From the NCBI GenBank assembly GCA_017163975.1, contig JAFFSR010000239.1, forward strand, positions 3,844,001 through 3,908,000: a stretch of 64,000 nt of DNA, read 5' to 3'. Within the stretch, counting starts at the first letter, position 1, and the number at the start of each line of letters is the position of its first letter. This document shows, one piece after another, positions 35,901-50,900 of this stretch. The DNA comes from Anastatus disparis (Eukaryota; Arthropoda; Insecta; Hymenoptera; Eupelmidae). The notes below the pieces were generated by a model. It was not told where the DNA came from. It ran no database searches and saw only the letters and a program-made list of their open reading frames with translations. The position numbers were made by a program, and so were the translations under genes.

Positions 35901-38900
35901 AAGCCAATGTTTTTAAAGTACAATATGATTTCAAAAAACACAATGCCCGTTATACGAACTACCTATCATTTTGAAAAACACTACAAAAAAAAAACTTCCA
36001 AAACTTTAACTCGTATTTTTCCTCTCTATTAAACTTTTTGAGAGATTGCATTTGTCTTAATAAAAATAAAATCACGTGAAAATTTACGTGAATAACACGG
36101 AATAATCACGATGAAGAAACAAAATCACAGAAAATTTACGTAATTATTCCGTTAGTAGGTAAAAAAAAAATTAATAATATTAGTTCGATCAGTTATGGGT
36201 GATGAGGTTATTTATTGCAGAAAAATGAAATTGCAATACTTATTAAAATTAAATAGATAAAATTAAGAAAATTTTTAACAATTCATCACTTTATTCTTAT
36301 TATTATTTTCTAAATAAAAATTAAATTTCCAATTTTCAAAGCAAAGAATCGAAGGAGCTCGGTATATATAAAATCATTTGAGTAAATAAAAGGAGACTGA
36401 ATCTCTTGTCCTAGAAGATCTTCGTATAATTTTACATCTGTGTTTCAATTTTCAAAATATCAATTTTCCGATTTCCTTCAATATTGTTTCATCAATATTT
36501 GTATTTTCCAAGATGTTTATTATTAAAGCGATTTGAAAAAATAATTAAGTTTTATAATGTAAAAGTCTTTTCTTATTTTGATTCACAGTATAATCAGGTA
36601 GAATTAAACAATTATTTTCTTAGCAATGATAATTAAAAACTTCAAATAAAAAATAATTAATAATTTAAACTTACAAAAATTTTTATTGAAGGTTTAAAAA
36701 TTTTAATAATTTTGGTTTGAAACGCTATTTTATTTATTGAATTATCGAAGAAAACTAAATCGATGACAATAAAAAATAAATGTTGTGTGATGTTCGTCGA
36801 TTTCAAATAATAATTCATCAACTGGACGAATAAAGTATTGAAGAGCTAAAATGCCAATCAAAATCTTGATCAATTTATAAACAGCAATGTAATTTGCGTC
36901 TGAAGTTATATTGTATAGAAATATTAAAGGTCAAATGCAGTTAAATAATGAAAAAAACAGATTATAAATTTAACATAAGTTTTATTTTTAACGATATTTT
37001 TCATAAAATAAAAAAATCAAGTAATAGTTCGCTTTAACCGCTTGATAAATTTTCACTTCAATTTATTTAGCGCATATACTCATTAATCTACCCAAAAAAT
37101 TAGTAACTCGGCTTGCAATTTCTTGAAAATCAATGACCTATAACAGACGAAAAAAGCCCCGTGATAAAACGGAGTAATAAAAATGAATGTGCTCTCGCTC
37201 GGAGTTTTAATACTTTCGATAGTGAAAGAGACAACACGCGAAAGTAAGTGTTACATATAAGACAGTTGTTGTATTTCTTTTTTAAGACCCTCTCCGGTTA
37301 CAGGAATCATTGTTGTCGCGTTATGTTATACTTTGTTTTAAAAAATTTAGCTTTTTATAAAAAAAATAAAAATTCTTTATTCATCAAAATACATATCATG
37401 ACATTATATGGAATTATACATTTACAATATCGAAGCGCATATTAATATAAAATTATGCATTTACAGTATTAGAATAACAATATTCTAATAAGACTAAAAA
37501 TTACCCGTATTAGGTTGGTAAACTTTTTTTTGAAATCTTTGTGCGGCCAGCCCTAATGAAGAGCCGACCTTAAAAAATATGAAGTTTTTCAACTTCAAGT
37601 CAATATTTTATAATGACTTCTGTTGTAAAAATCTGATCTTGTCAGATTTTTAACATCTTCCTCGCCCAACAATTACTCTTTTTTATTTCGTAATTTCAAT
37701 TCGAGAAACGAATTTAACTGTGGACGAGTTTCAACTTTGAGCCGTTGAGCCAAATTTTCTGATAACCTGAGCGGATACAACTTCTGAGTTTGAGTATGTT
37801 GCTCCTTGAAACGTTTAGTGCGCGGCGGTGTAGTTTGGGTACCCTTACTTTCGCTTTTAACTTTTTCATCGAACAAAGGTGGTAGCGGTATGTATTTGGC
37901 ATCCGTCCCAGCGCTGCTACGTTGATAGTCGGCTGTTACTGCGGCGGCGTACTCCTTGGCCATGGCTAGTCTGCGATGATCCTCCGCCGTGAGCTGGTAT
38001 TCTTGCGAAGACATCCCTCTGAGTAATCTGTTAAATTGATTTAAATTAGGAACCGCTTATGAGCGTCTCGTATTATAGCTTGGGCTATTTCAAAATTCGT
38101 AATCAATTTCTAAAGAAATCATACGATCAGTGAATTATGCTCGATGTCTTTGCCCTTTATATGTCCTAAACTTTATTATTTTAACTACATTTATGCAAGA
38201 CGCTGCGTAACGGCGAACTCTGGAATTAATTTTTTAATAAAAATAATTCAGAAGGCGGTAAATTTAAATTCATATTTTAAAAAGTCTAAAATATGCAATT
38301 GTAAAAAGATTATTATATACGCAAATATCATACTTAAATAAAAGAAAATTTTCATTTTTTTAAATATTGAATTAATATTTAAAGTAAAAATAACCTAAAA
38401 AAAATGAAAAATGAAAAATAAGAACATCGAGAAAACCGTAAGTGTTACAAAAAGTAAATGCGATTTTCATTTGTTGTCTTGCAACTGTACTCTAATTCAA
38501 ATACGGTTTAGACAAGCAATTCCCATGCTTATTTTCATACTCGTGTGAATACACGTGTAAGCGTGTATGAGCATGTAAACACATGTATCATCCAATAATA
38601 TTATCCAGTCGCTTGGCTCTTCAGTAATTAGTCGTCTTATGGTTATCTCATGCAAATACAAAAACAGATTCCTGGATCACGTTTTCTCGTTTATATCTTA
38701 TGTATCTAATATGGCACGGCATACTAAAATCAGATTCTTTTAAAAAATTAATTAATCTTACCCGGTATAACCTTTTGTAAAGTTCAACGATGTTCATGCA
38801 ATTTTATCCATACGAGTACCCGTGCGCTTGGCGAATTACTGATAAAGCTTGGAAAAAATCCTATTCGATTTTACAGCGAAAAAAAACACGATTTCTGACT

Positions 38901-41900
38901 CCTTTTTTTTCCATATACTTTAAGGTTGATTGGATATTTATCGATGTGCCTAGCTTTTTTTATCGCGGTAACGTGAGACTTTTTTTCTGAATTTTCTTTT
39001 TGGATTTTGAATTCGAAGTGTAGATCAAGAAAATATCGAGGATTTATTAACCATAAATACGTTACAGTTTGAATTTGTAAATAGGAAATTTATAAAACAT
39101 TAAACATAAATATTATCGAATTATTAAAGAAACCATTATTTTTAAAACGAGAAAAAAAGAACGCAAGCTTTAATATATCCTTTTTATACATATATATAAC
39201 GTCTATCGGGCTTTGACCTCGTGCTCTGTCATATATACAATAGTGTGTATATATATACGCCGCAGGTGCGGTCGAGTTCTCAATTTCACACTAAATCCGG
39301 ACTTTCTTAAGACTCTTATATAAGCCTGTGTTAATTAATAAAATAATGTAAAAATTTTTTTTTATATTTTATTATTTTAAAACTTTTTTTTCTTTAAATT
39401 TATTATTCTCAAAATAATATCAAGCGAATGTTTTTTTTTTCGTATATTAGACGATGTTTAATTCAATAATTTTCACAATTTTTTAAAATTAAATAAACGT
39501 ATGTTTTATATATTTTACGATAAACACTTTCGTTAAAATATAATAAAACAATTTGCGTGATACTATACCGCATAAATTTGTTTATTCATGAATTTATTTA
39601 ATTTACTCAACGAGCACAGACCTGTAAGCAAAATAATGATAACATAATTGAGTGCACGCACTAGACGCGATACCGAGAATCCATTAATAATCAGATAATT
39701 GATTTACGGAATTCATATCGATTCGATTGGACAATGAAAGCTGAGTAATACATAAGATAGTCGTTATATAAGATGAAATACGAAGTACGCGAACATTTTT
39801 TTAATGGTTAATGAGGTCATCAGTTTTTATTTATATTGTAAATTATTAACATTGTTTTAAAAATCATAAAATAAGCTAAAAAAGTTTAAAAAGTTTTTTC
39901 TCTATAAAGAATAATGTAATATTATTCTTCCCGTTTATTTTATCGACGTTATTCACATTTTAAACGGTCAAAATATGACCTTTGTCCTACTTTTAAAATT
40001 AATACAGTGACCATTAAAGTTAAGCCGAAAACAAAAAAATATGACTCAAAATCTCTATTTTACATTTTTAATTAACAATTAAAATTTTGAAAAATAGTAA
40101 CAATGTGACATATTTTGTATAAAAACTTTATTTTTATTATAAAAAGATAAAGATTTTTGCATAAGGTCAATGATCAATTAAAACCTTACGTAAAATAATG
40201 TATATAATACATTCTATTATGGCTAGACGCATAAAAAATTAATGGATATTTAATATAAAAGATTCAAATAACTTTATTGATCAGCGTCCAGACAACGAGA
40301 TTTCGAGCGTATGAATCTCTATATTAAAAAATATAGTATCGTTATTGTCATTATTTATAACGTAGAAGTGGTATAAGATACAGTAAATTAAATTATACTT
40401 AGAATTATCGTTTATAAATATCTTATAGATTTCATATGTGAATTAAAAATCTAAAAGATTAAAGTTCCTCTTGAACTTAAGTTTATCTTTTTTTTTATTT
40501 TTCCGATGAAATATTTTGATTATTCTTTTTAAATGTACTATGACTTTTAAGCTATATTTATAAATCAACAAGAAACTTTAATTTTACAGGACGAAAAGCT
40601 GTTTTTACTACCCTGGATCGTCGTCGTCATCATTTGCTGTATCGTCGATATTTCGCACTTGATATATCTATTCTTCTTCGTTATGGTAAGAGCTATGACC
40701 TTATTTGAAAAAAGAACCTTTGATTTCAATATTTGCAAAAGGAGTATATAAAATACTCAAGTAGTATATACAGAACCTTCATTCTGATTTACATTTAGAT
40801 TCGAAAGTTCGATTAATTTCAAAGAAGCAAAATGAGAAAACGTACCTGCTTTATCAAGCTTAAATAAGTAATTCTTATTACATCGTCGTTTTCTTTTCCA
40901 TTCAAAAAATTTTATTAAGAAGATTGATTCCGCTCCATTTCGAGTATCAATTTCAATGTGACATAATTTTTTTTATTAATAAAACTTTACTTTAAACTTG
41001 CTTTTTATGAAGTTCAATGACAATAATTAAAATTAACGTGGTTATATTTTATTTTGAAGCTACACATTTTGTAAGAATACAAACGATTCGAATCGAAAGC
41101 TTAATAGGTATAATTAAAAGCTTAAGGTGGCCCAAGTGACATTTGGAAAAAAGAAGATACAAAAATTCAATGCAAAGTATTAAGATAAAAGCTTTACATA
41201 TTAGATGTTTTGAAAATATTCGCAAAAGATTTAATTGAATTAACTGCGATGCTGTTTATCTAATGAGAATTTCAATTAGACTTGGCGAATGTATAATTCA
41301 TCGTTAAATTCCATATCCTTAAACAAACAACATAAGTGAATGCTGTAATTTTAACTGCATAGCGGTTGAAGTAACAATTGATTTATTAACATAACGAAAT
41401 CTCATAAAAAGAGTGCATTGTATTTGGGTCATTGGTTTTTTTTGTAACTTTGGGATACTTTTTGTTACCCCAAATAATAAAGACATTTTCGTTAGGAGTT
41501 TGATAACTTCCAAATTATTAATTAATTGGTTAAATTTTTAAACTTTTTTTAAAATTATAATTAATACAAACAAATATGGTTTGTTAATGAATTCTTTTAG
41601 GTTCTTTTTAGCCCTAAAGTCAAAATACTATAATTGTAAACTAAAAATTTTTATTATTTATATGGATGTCTTAAAAATTTTTTAGAAAATTACTTAAATG
41701 GTCGTCATTGAAATCATAAACATTGTTCATTAGAATTGAAAAAAATCCAAGTTTCCTGTTTACCATTACGTTGAAGCATAAACTTCGAAATCGAACGTAA
41801 ATTTGTTGTAACTTGCATTGAACTTTTCATAAATAGGAAATGAGTACTTGTTTAATAAATTATGAAAAAGATCTCAAGAAAATTGAGATGGAAACTTTTC

Positions 41901-44900
41901 AATTAAAAATCATAATTAAATTTGATTAATTTATCGGGGAAATTTCAATATTTACAACTTTTGCATCGATAAAACTTTTGAAAGCATCTTTTTTAATTTA
42001 ATGAATTTCTATCTCAATTTTGACAAGCTTATTCAAGAAATATCGCGCAATAGAATTTGTTAACGAACAACATCTATTTATACAACCAACAATTTTTTTA
42101 TAAGAAAAACTTAAAAATAGAACAAAATAATTACTAATTTAAATACTAACATACGAAAATTTTCTTTCATCATGTCAAATAACAAAGAGCATACCAAAGT
42201 TACAAAAATAATCTTTGACCCAAATGCAGTGAACTTTCCTTGTCAGTTGATTTGATAAATTTGCATGTATCAAAAATATATCTTGAGCGTCTTTACGTAT
42301 ATTTCATCCGTGAACGCAAAAAAAGTGTCAACTCGTGGTTACATATAAGATTCAAAAGTCGATTAATTCGTAAGCGAATGCATTGCGTCTGCAGTATTTA
42401 ATTATAAAAATGTAATTACAAATTTTTATATACAAATGTATAATATCATATTGAATGTTTACTCAATGTTAAATTAATACAAGATTTTATTAAACTCTAA
42501 ACTAAATATATAAAAGACGTCAAATTCAAAAAATTGTAAAAAAAAAGAATTAGAGGCCTATTAAAAAAATAAACCACAATTATTTTTCTCAGTATGGAGT
42601 TGCAATTTAAATACAGAAGAAAAGGCTTACCAAAATTTAAAAATAAAACCAAAACTCTCTAAGAAAAACAACATTTATGTATTGATAATTCGATGAAAAT
42701 AAAATATTTTTATCAGCCAAAAATGAAATTAAAAATTTTTCGTTACAATTTAAACTCAATTAAAAGATTCAATATCGTCAATGCAAGTTACAAATATCGT
42801 AATAGATTACAAATTGATAATAATTATTTTAATTGACGAAGCACTTGATACGTATTTCACGCTACCGAATGGCACAAAATAGCGTTTGTATGACGGACTT
42901 ATATGCCTGAACTATTAACTTCACACCCATGCTGCAAAATATACTAATATAGGATTACATGGTACTATACTGTGTTGAAGTCACCTAAACCATGATGTAA
43001 GGTGACTGACTAGAAGGCAAAATATACGGACAAGCGTTTATCTTCGTATATGTGTAATTGTGATTAGTTTTCAAATTATGTATTTCGGTCTTATATTATC
43101 TTGCTTAAAACGACAAATGACTTTTTATTTTTAATCGTTTCTTCAAGAAAACATTTTCATTAATTCAATTGTATATTATAAAAAAAAATTATTAAATCCT
43201 GTATAAAATTTCAATTGGAAATAGTAAAATTCTTCGATGTATTTTTAAAAAGATAAATAATATTTATTAATTAAAAGGTAAATACTTCCATAAACAATGA
43301 TTTTTCTTCTCAGTTAACAAGAAAAAAGAAAGAAAAAGTTTTCAATTTACCTCCCGACTTCTCGAAACTTATTAAAACATTATGCATAAGTCAGTAGAGA
43401 GAATCCTTGAAAAAAAAAATTGTTACGTAGTCAACTTTTATGAAACTCAACTCGACTTTTCCTTCTTCTAGGCAGGAAGAATCTTTCATTAAAATAAAAT
43501 ATATATCTCTTTATCTTCTCTAAAAACAAAACTAATTTCCTTTTATTCTATATGTACGTATATAAAGATACATGTTAGCTTATAGTGCTTATTGCATATA
43601 AATATAATACCCGTAACAGAGAAACCATGAATAAATCACGTAGATAAATTGATGAGGTCCACAGTGTCGACTGACAGCATCGTGTTTGATTATATTAGAA
43701 AATAGTTAGCTCGATTAAATCGTCGCTTTCCAATAAACCTCCAGACCTTTTATTAACTGTTGACATCTCGAATACTTGAAAAAAGGGTTTATTTTCGGGT
43801 ATCCTTTTTCGAACGTAAAAATGCCGTGTTCTCTTTTATGATACAAAGACGGTGCTTCTTTCTCTTGAATACGAAACTAAGGGATTCATTTTTTATCAAG
43901 GTGAATTCGAAATCGTCCTTTTGTTCTTCTAAATCAGCAAAATGAAAATTAAAGTACGAAAGGTTTGATCAAGTAATACAGCTTAGAATTCGGTCAGGAT
44001 TTTATATTTCGTGTCTGAAATGGAAATAGAAATATGAAAAATTTTAATATTACCTCATCATTTATAAATGTTTGGGTAAACAACTCGTTCAAACAATAAT
44101 TTTTAAAATTTAATTTTTAAAACATTCTGATGTAACGTAGGTAAATACGAGCTCTTTAATTTACTTTGTTTCAATGCTCTACATTATTTATCAGAATTTT
44201 TTAATTAAAGTAAAATTTTTAATTGTATAATTTGAGAGAATACGCCGAATTTTTCTTTAAATTATACAATTTGTAATGAAATATTAAACTTGAAACGAAC
44301 ACGAGCTTTACATTTTAAATAATAAAAAATAATTGGGATCATATTTTCAAAATTTACCTTAGCGTGTAATTCTTTTTTAAAGGAAATTATTCTCGTTTAT
44401 TAAATTTTCGGTGATCATTCGCTCGACTTCAGCGAAATGACTGGCAAATAAAAACGTTAAGTCACCCAAGGAAATAAAAAAAAAGAGGAGATTCTGCATT
44501 AGGTTGAACGAATTTTCTGGAATTCGTTAGCCGACACATTGTTATGAAGAAAAACACCCTTAGCATTAAATAAGCTCCGAAAAAAAAGAAACAAGATTAA
44601 TTACAACAGTAAAATTATAAGTGTACATGTAACCATGTATACAACATAAAATGTAATTTTGGAAAAAATTTTACCAAGACAAAAACTAAATACACACTTT
44701 TTACTTAATTGTTTTGATGTTTATACAATTTATAAGGTTCAAACGACAATATGGAATCATAATTAAAATTCAAAATAGCTAAAGCGAGAAATAAAAATAT
44801 AAGCTTTCAATTATGAATCCCAAATGAATAAGCATTAAATAGTAAACATCATTTAATCAGATTACAAATGACGAAAACGAGCGTGTATATAAGCACAAAT

Positions 44901-47900
44901 ATTAAAGTAGATTATTATTGACACGGTATTACAGTACAATTTTACCTTAATCCTCAAAGCTCCATACGGATTTACGATCACTCTATCCATACGGTTTTAT
45001 GTATAGCTGCTATTGAAATTTTAATATTTTATCTAGGACTTATTATGCAAGCATTTCAAATAGGAATATTATTAAATTGAATGTAAACTAGAAATTAAAT
45101 TTCAATATTACGTTCAACAAAACAAATAATTATCAAGAAAAATGATAATAAAAATAATAATAAGAAAAAATAATCGCGAGGAAATGATCATCGCAAAGAG
45201 ATGAAATAAGAGCCTGGAAAAACGTTTTATGAGGAATATCGGAGACGTCGAGAGAATGGATTCAGTGAAGCGTCAAAGATATGAGAATTGAATTATAATG
45301 AGAAAAGAAGTATAAAAATTAATTATTTTCATGTTATTAAAAAATAAACAAACTTTCATAATATTAAATTGATTAATTTATTTGTATTGATTCTTTTTTA
45401 AATTTTTAGTACAGATATTCAAATAATTATATCAATAAAATAGCTTAAAAATCTCGTGTCTAAATCCATGTATACTTAGCCATTAACCTTTTAAAAAGTC
45501 TTTTGAGCATTCCGAGTCAAAAAAAAAATACGAGTAATAAACATGAAACTAAATAAAAGATAGATAAACACGCGAATAAATAAAAAAGTTTTATTAATGA
45601 TTGAAGACATAAAACCCTTTGGTTAAATGAGTATTCCTTTGCACACGGTAAACAAAACAAAGTCGCAATGGGTTAACTTTAATCGGTCAAAGAGAATAAG
45701 CGCGGTAAGCGGATAGAAAATCAAGTTAGCTAAAAGAGAGAGAGAGAGTGAACGATATACCTACTTTCTATAAACATCCACCTACGCTCATTTATATACA
45801 TGTAAAGAGCTAACGATATCCGTGTATGCGTGTACTGTCTATTGAGATCGATGCTGTACTGGAGGATACTAAAAAAGATAAAAAGAAAGGATAAACAAGG
45901 CACTTTATTGCTTACTTTTTTTTCGTCTTTGTTTGTTCTCTAGATCATGTGCAGATTGTAAGTTTTATATATCAAAATTTTGAAAACTTTTTAGCGTATT
46001 AAGGTAATCATGTTTTTTTTTAAATATCGGACTAATTTGGGTGATGGGCAAAGATTTTTTACTGATCGTCTAGAGATCTACAAGGGTCATGACCCGTATT
46101 TTTTAATATTTATTTTGTTATACTATTCAACGTAAAATATCGATTCACGGATAAACATATTTTTAAAAATTAAGAAAAGTGTCAAGAAATAGAATAATGT
46201 TTGCATCATATTTGTAATTAAATTGCATATTTTAAGATGTTTTTGTATGCTCAACGAAATTTTCAGATTTAAATTTTTTTCATAAAGAAATCTTGAAATA
46301 TGCATTCTCATTGAATTCACTTGTGGAAGATGATTTTTCTATCATAAAGAATTTTCATTGACGGTATATCAAAATTTTGATTTATAATTAAATGTTTTCG
46401 ATTTCGAAATTCTCTTGAAAGCTTAAATTGGAAATTATTCTGATAGTTAAACGTTTTAATAAATTTTCATTTCTGAATAGCCTACAATATGCAGATTATT
46501 AGATTCATCCATTATCCCACAAACGCATTTCCCATACTAATATCAAACCATTTAGCGATATAATAAATATTTTACCTACATGTATATATGCATGCATATT
46601 TTATCGAACTATCATAAACGGTTAAACATTAATTTTACATCAACCCTAGAATGCTTAAGTAATAATTTCGTTTCAATTTGATGAGAACCAATAGCAATGC
46701 CTTAAAAATTAGAAAATATTATTTTTTTTCAATATGAATAATTTTTATCTTAAAAAATATATGTCATAGTGAAAATTTTATGAAAATTTTTTAGTTAAAA
46801 TAAACTATGTCATAATAAATATATCTAGCATTTGCGGGCGATTCAAAAAATTCAGATTCAGATTCAAAATTAAATTTTAAATCTAATATTGAAAAAACTT
46901 TGATGGAACAATGGACTTCGATAAAGTTCTCTGGGGACCTGAAGTAGCACCGAACGGAGTTCGACGAGTTACAAGTTGAAAATTACTGAACGATAAATGC
47001 ATTTCGTTATAGGGACGAAGAAATTTAAGAAGATGTAATAAGAATAAATCAACTAAAAAAGAGCTTTGAAAATATATTTAAAAATATAAAATACGTATAC
47101 CAAGAGAAAAATATAGTAATCATTACTAAAAATTTACTATGTATTATAATAAAAAAGTCAATCAACCAAAGTACAATGGTTGTGAGTACGATATTTTTTT
47201 TATCCAAGGTATATAGTATCAAATACCAAAGACTTTTTTTTCAGCGTAAGAGAAATATTTTTGTGACGATATTTGATTTTTATAAACAATAATACCAGAC
47301 GAATAATAAAGTTGTTTTTCAATGTTGATTATATCTAAAGAATTTATGAGATTCATATTGAAATATTTTTCAAACAATAATTAATCTACGCATAAATCTT
47401 TTGTTCAAAGTTGATTTGAAAAGAAAAACACACATTGATGCGCCCAGAGCTTTGATACTATGAGCTTTGATACAAAGAAACTTTTGTTTGTCAAATATCA
47501 ATTTTCAATCCATATAAAATTCTGTCTATACAAAAATTTGACTTTTTTTCTTTTTCTTGTTATGAAGTGGAAAATCGAAACCGCAAAAATAATCGTTTGA
47601 CTTTGACTTTTAACACTCGGAAAGCTTTCTCTCGTTTTATAGTTTTTTTTGATAAATTTAAAGACGCAATAATAACAAACAATTGAGCTAAAAGCTCTTT
47701 GAAGAATAAAAATTTTCCCAAGTAAAATACAATATTGAAAATGGCTGCGTTACGAAATGAGAATATATAACACACAAGACAAGTATAAATCTATTTAACA
47801 TGTTTTATATCTTAACTGTAATCCGCTTGGGCAAAAGTGTTGAGCTTTTAAGCTTCATAAGTACGATATCTCCATAACAAATCAAAGTCACACGTGCCGA

Positions 47901-50900
47901 ACGTTTATCACTCAAAGAAAACTTTTTCTTTTCTAAATGTATGCACCCGAATGCATACGCAGAATATAAATTTTCTTATTTCTCCATTTTTCTATAGAGT
48001 GATTTTTTAAATAAATGTTTCATTAAACATAAATAAGACAGTATGTTAAAACTTTTATCTGTAATTACTCTACTTTTTTCCTTTGTGTAATTTAGAAAAA
48101 AGTTGTTTTGTTTTCTTTGATCTATCCTTTGTGAAACAAGATGAATTGTGCACAGCATCATTATGAACGTAAATGTAAAGTAAAAAAATAAACTTTTTTG
48201 TAGTAAAATTTATTTTCAACATACCTTTCTATAAAAAAATGTTTCCATAAAAAAATTTTTCTTATATAAAAATAAACCTTAATATTCCAAGTAAAAGGTT
48301 TAAATACAAAGTATACACAAACATGTAATTTCATCAAGTATTTTATTTGCTTGTTGAATAGACAAATATCCAGGTATAGAGCAAATATTGTTGGATAACT
48401 TTTGTAATTAAGTAATCAGCTATCAAAATATTGTACGTATATTTATATTTACAAATTGAGAAAATTGCGTTAATCTGTCGCATAAGCAATACCAGTCATA
48501 ACTTTGAGTAAACGAAGCGTAGAAAGGTACAGATGAAATATACGCGTATTTCAAATGAGAAGATAATGCTAATATTCTGGAAAGCAAATGCTGCTGGACA
48601 TTGTTAACGAAAGTTTTTTTTATCAATGATGTTCAGTAATATTTTGTATAACTTTAAAAAAAAAAAACTTTTTAACAGTTTTTACAAACTTTGTTGAAGC
48701 ACAGATTTTTGGCTTTATAAAAACTTTATCAAACTTTGTAAAAGTTATAGAAAATTATTAAAAGTTGAAATAAGTCATTATAATTTATAAATGTTTATAA
48801 TTGTTATTATAATCTTATTGAATTTATGGAAACTTAGAAATATTTTTTAATAGTTTTTGGAAGAAATAATCTCACACAAATAAATTTACATACGTTTTTA
48901 GAATTTCTTATTTTCATGAATTTTTATGAATTTTTCATGACTTTTAGAAATTTTTAGTAAATTTTATAAATTACTTGTAATTTTTATTAAATTTTAAGAA
49001 ATTTTTATTAAAATTAACTAATTAATAAATAAGTTTGGGAAAAATTTAAAAAAATTTTTTAAAACTTTTATATATTTAATTAATAACTTTCATTGAAACT
49101 TATTAAATTTTAGAAATTTAAAAATTCATAAAGTTTTTATGGGAGTCTAAAATCTATACTTTAATAAAGTTATTCAAAAGTTTCTAAATTTTTACATAGT
49201 TTTATAGAAAAAATTTATTTCCGCCAAAGCATATAAAAGTATTAACGTTTTTATCGAGGAGATTATCTAAAGCGCGTATTTAAAAAAAATAAAACCAAAT
49301 GTTTTTTTTTATGAAACTATACAATAAAATAAAAAGTTGAAATTTTATACTTTCGAGATATGAAAAAAATGTAAAAAAAAATAAAATAAAAATAGGTAAA
49401 AATTTAAGTTACATGTAATGCATGAATTTCATGCGGATCTTGTAAGGAAGGGTATAAAAAATACACAAATCCAATTTCATTCTTTGAATGGACATTTTTT
49501 TTTAAGTTCAATTAGAGCGGAATTCGAGTCTGTTATTTTTTTTTCTACTCTTTTTTCTCAATCCCATTATTTACTTACACGCACGTTTTCACGTTTACAT
49601 TTTCAGTCTCTTCCTCAGCTCGTAATTACTAAAAGCAATTAATTGTTTTAAGTTTTGTCTCTTCGTTTTGTCAAGTATCAAAATTAAATTAAACTTTTTC
49701 TTCATCTTATATACTTTTTCACAAAATTATTAAAATATTTTACCATGGTTAAATTATTTTTCAATATAATAAAAGAAATCATTATTACACGAGCAATTAA
49801 GCTTCGATCAGTATTTTTATTCGACTTTTATTCAAGCATATTTTTGCAAATTAATTAAACTTTCATATACACCTAAGTCTTTTTCCACATTTAATATGGC
49901 TATAGAAGTACCTTCACTTTTACAAAGCTTATTAATTATAATTCGATTGTAATACAAGCTATCAAAGCACAAATGATCAAAAAATTGCTTTAACTTTTTA
50001 TATTGGAAACACGAATGACGAACATTATCTTGTTAGAGATGTTTTGAAATCTAATTCCTTTTTGGCCGTATACTCTTAATTTTATTACGACAAAGTATTT
50101 TTTCTTGCGTTATTTTTAATATGATAAAGATGTATAAAAAAATGTATTATTTCGGAATAAATTTTTGAGAAGAAATTTCCCTAAGGTATTGTTAAAATGA
50201 ATTTCATATTATTTTCCAATAAGGAAGTAAATTAAATTATATAAAAAAGTAAAAAATATGCAGTTTACATTAATATTACTTATATTTTTATGTGCTTTCA
50301 AAAATTTTTACAATCAAATTTAATATTTCAAAAATTTTATATTTTTCTTGAGAATTAATCTATATAGAACTATATAATGATAAAATATGTATGTAAAAAA
50401 AAATTATCAATCCGAAATTATCAAAACTATATTATTCTTTTATTCCAGATTATCTTTAAGCCATCAACAGCTGCGATCATCGTTTTCGACTTTTTTCTTT
50501 TGTGCCTAAATGTAAGTATATCAACTTTAACGTTTTACTTCCATTCGATGCTTCGTAGCAAATTTTTTTTTCTTAAACTTAAGAATAGTGATAAAATTAT
50601 TTTATTATGTCTGATTTATATTGTATTACAGAAATACATGTAAAAGATATTGAATCTTTCGTTTTTTTCTATTGAAGAATGGAAATTTATTGACACTGAC
50701 AGTTTGGGTCAGTGTATATAATATGATAGACACATTTTTTTCTTGATTTACAAACTCGTTTGACTGACAAGGAGAGTGCATTGCATTTGGGTCTTGGATT
50801 TTCTTCTAGCTTTGGGATCTTTTTTCTTACACAAAATCATGAAAAAAGCCGCGTCCATTCAGTCCAACGCTCGATTTTTCCCGAGTTATGAGCAGTTTTG

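Larger units (their letters stand above)
31527..40589 (+). other. intron 3 of the tetraspan gene (9.1 kb)
   Basis: It hosts the nested minus-strand gene (37673-38014) and the family B SINE (35392-35784). A GC-richer block at ~32010-32200 (GCGCGCGGGCTGCAGCGGC) and another at ~39190-39290 have no coding frame; regulatory function is possible but unproven. Confidence 0.5.
40686..50448 (+). other. intron 4 of the tetraspan gene (9.8 kb)
   Basis: It contains the fold-back element at 41405-42242 and low-complexity T/A tracts (notably ~48650-49215). A GC-richer patch at ~46900-47000 is listed separately. No exon with matching phase was found. Confidence 0.5.

Noticed and set aside
37714..37902. Second minus-strand frame inside the nested gene
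   Set aside because: Out-of-frame shadow of the 113-codon gene.
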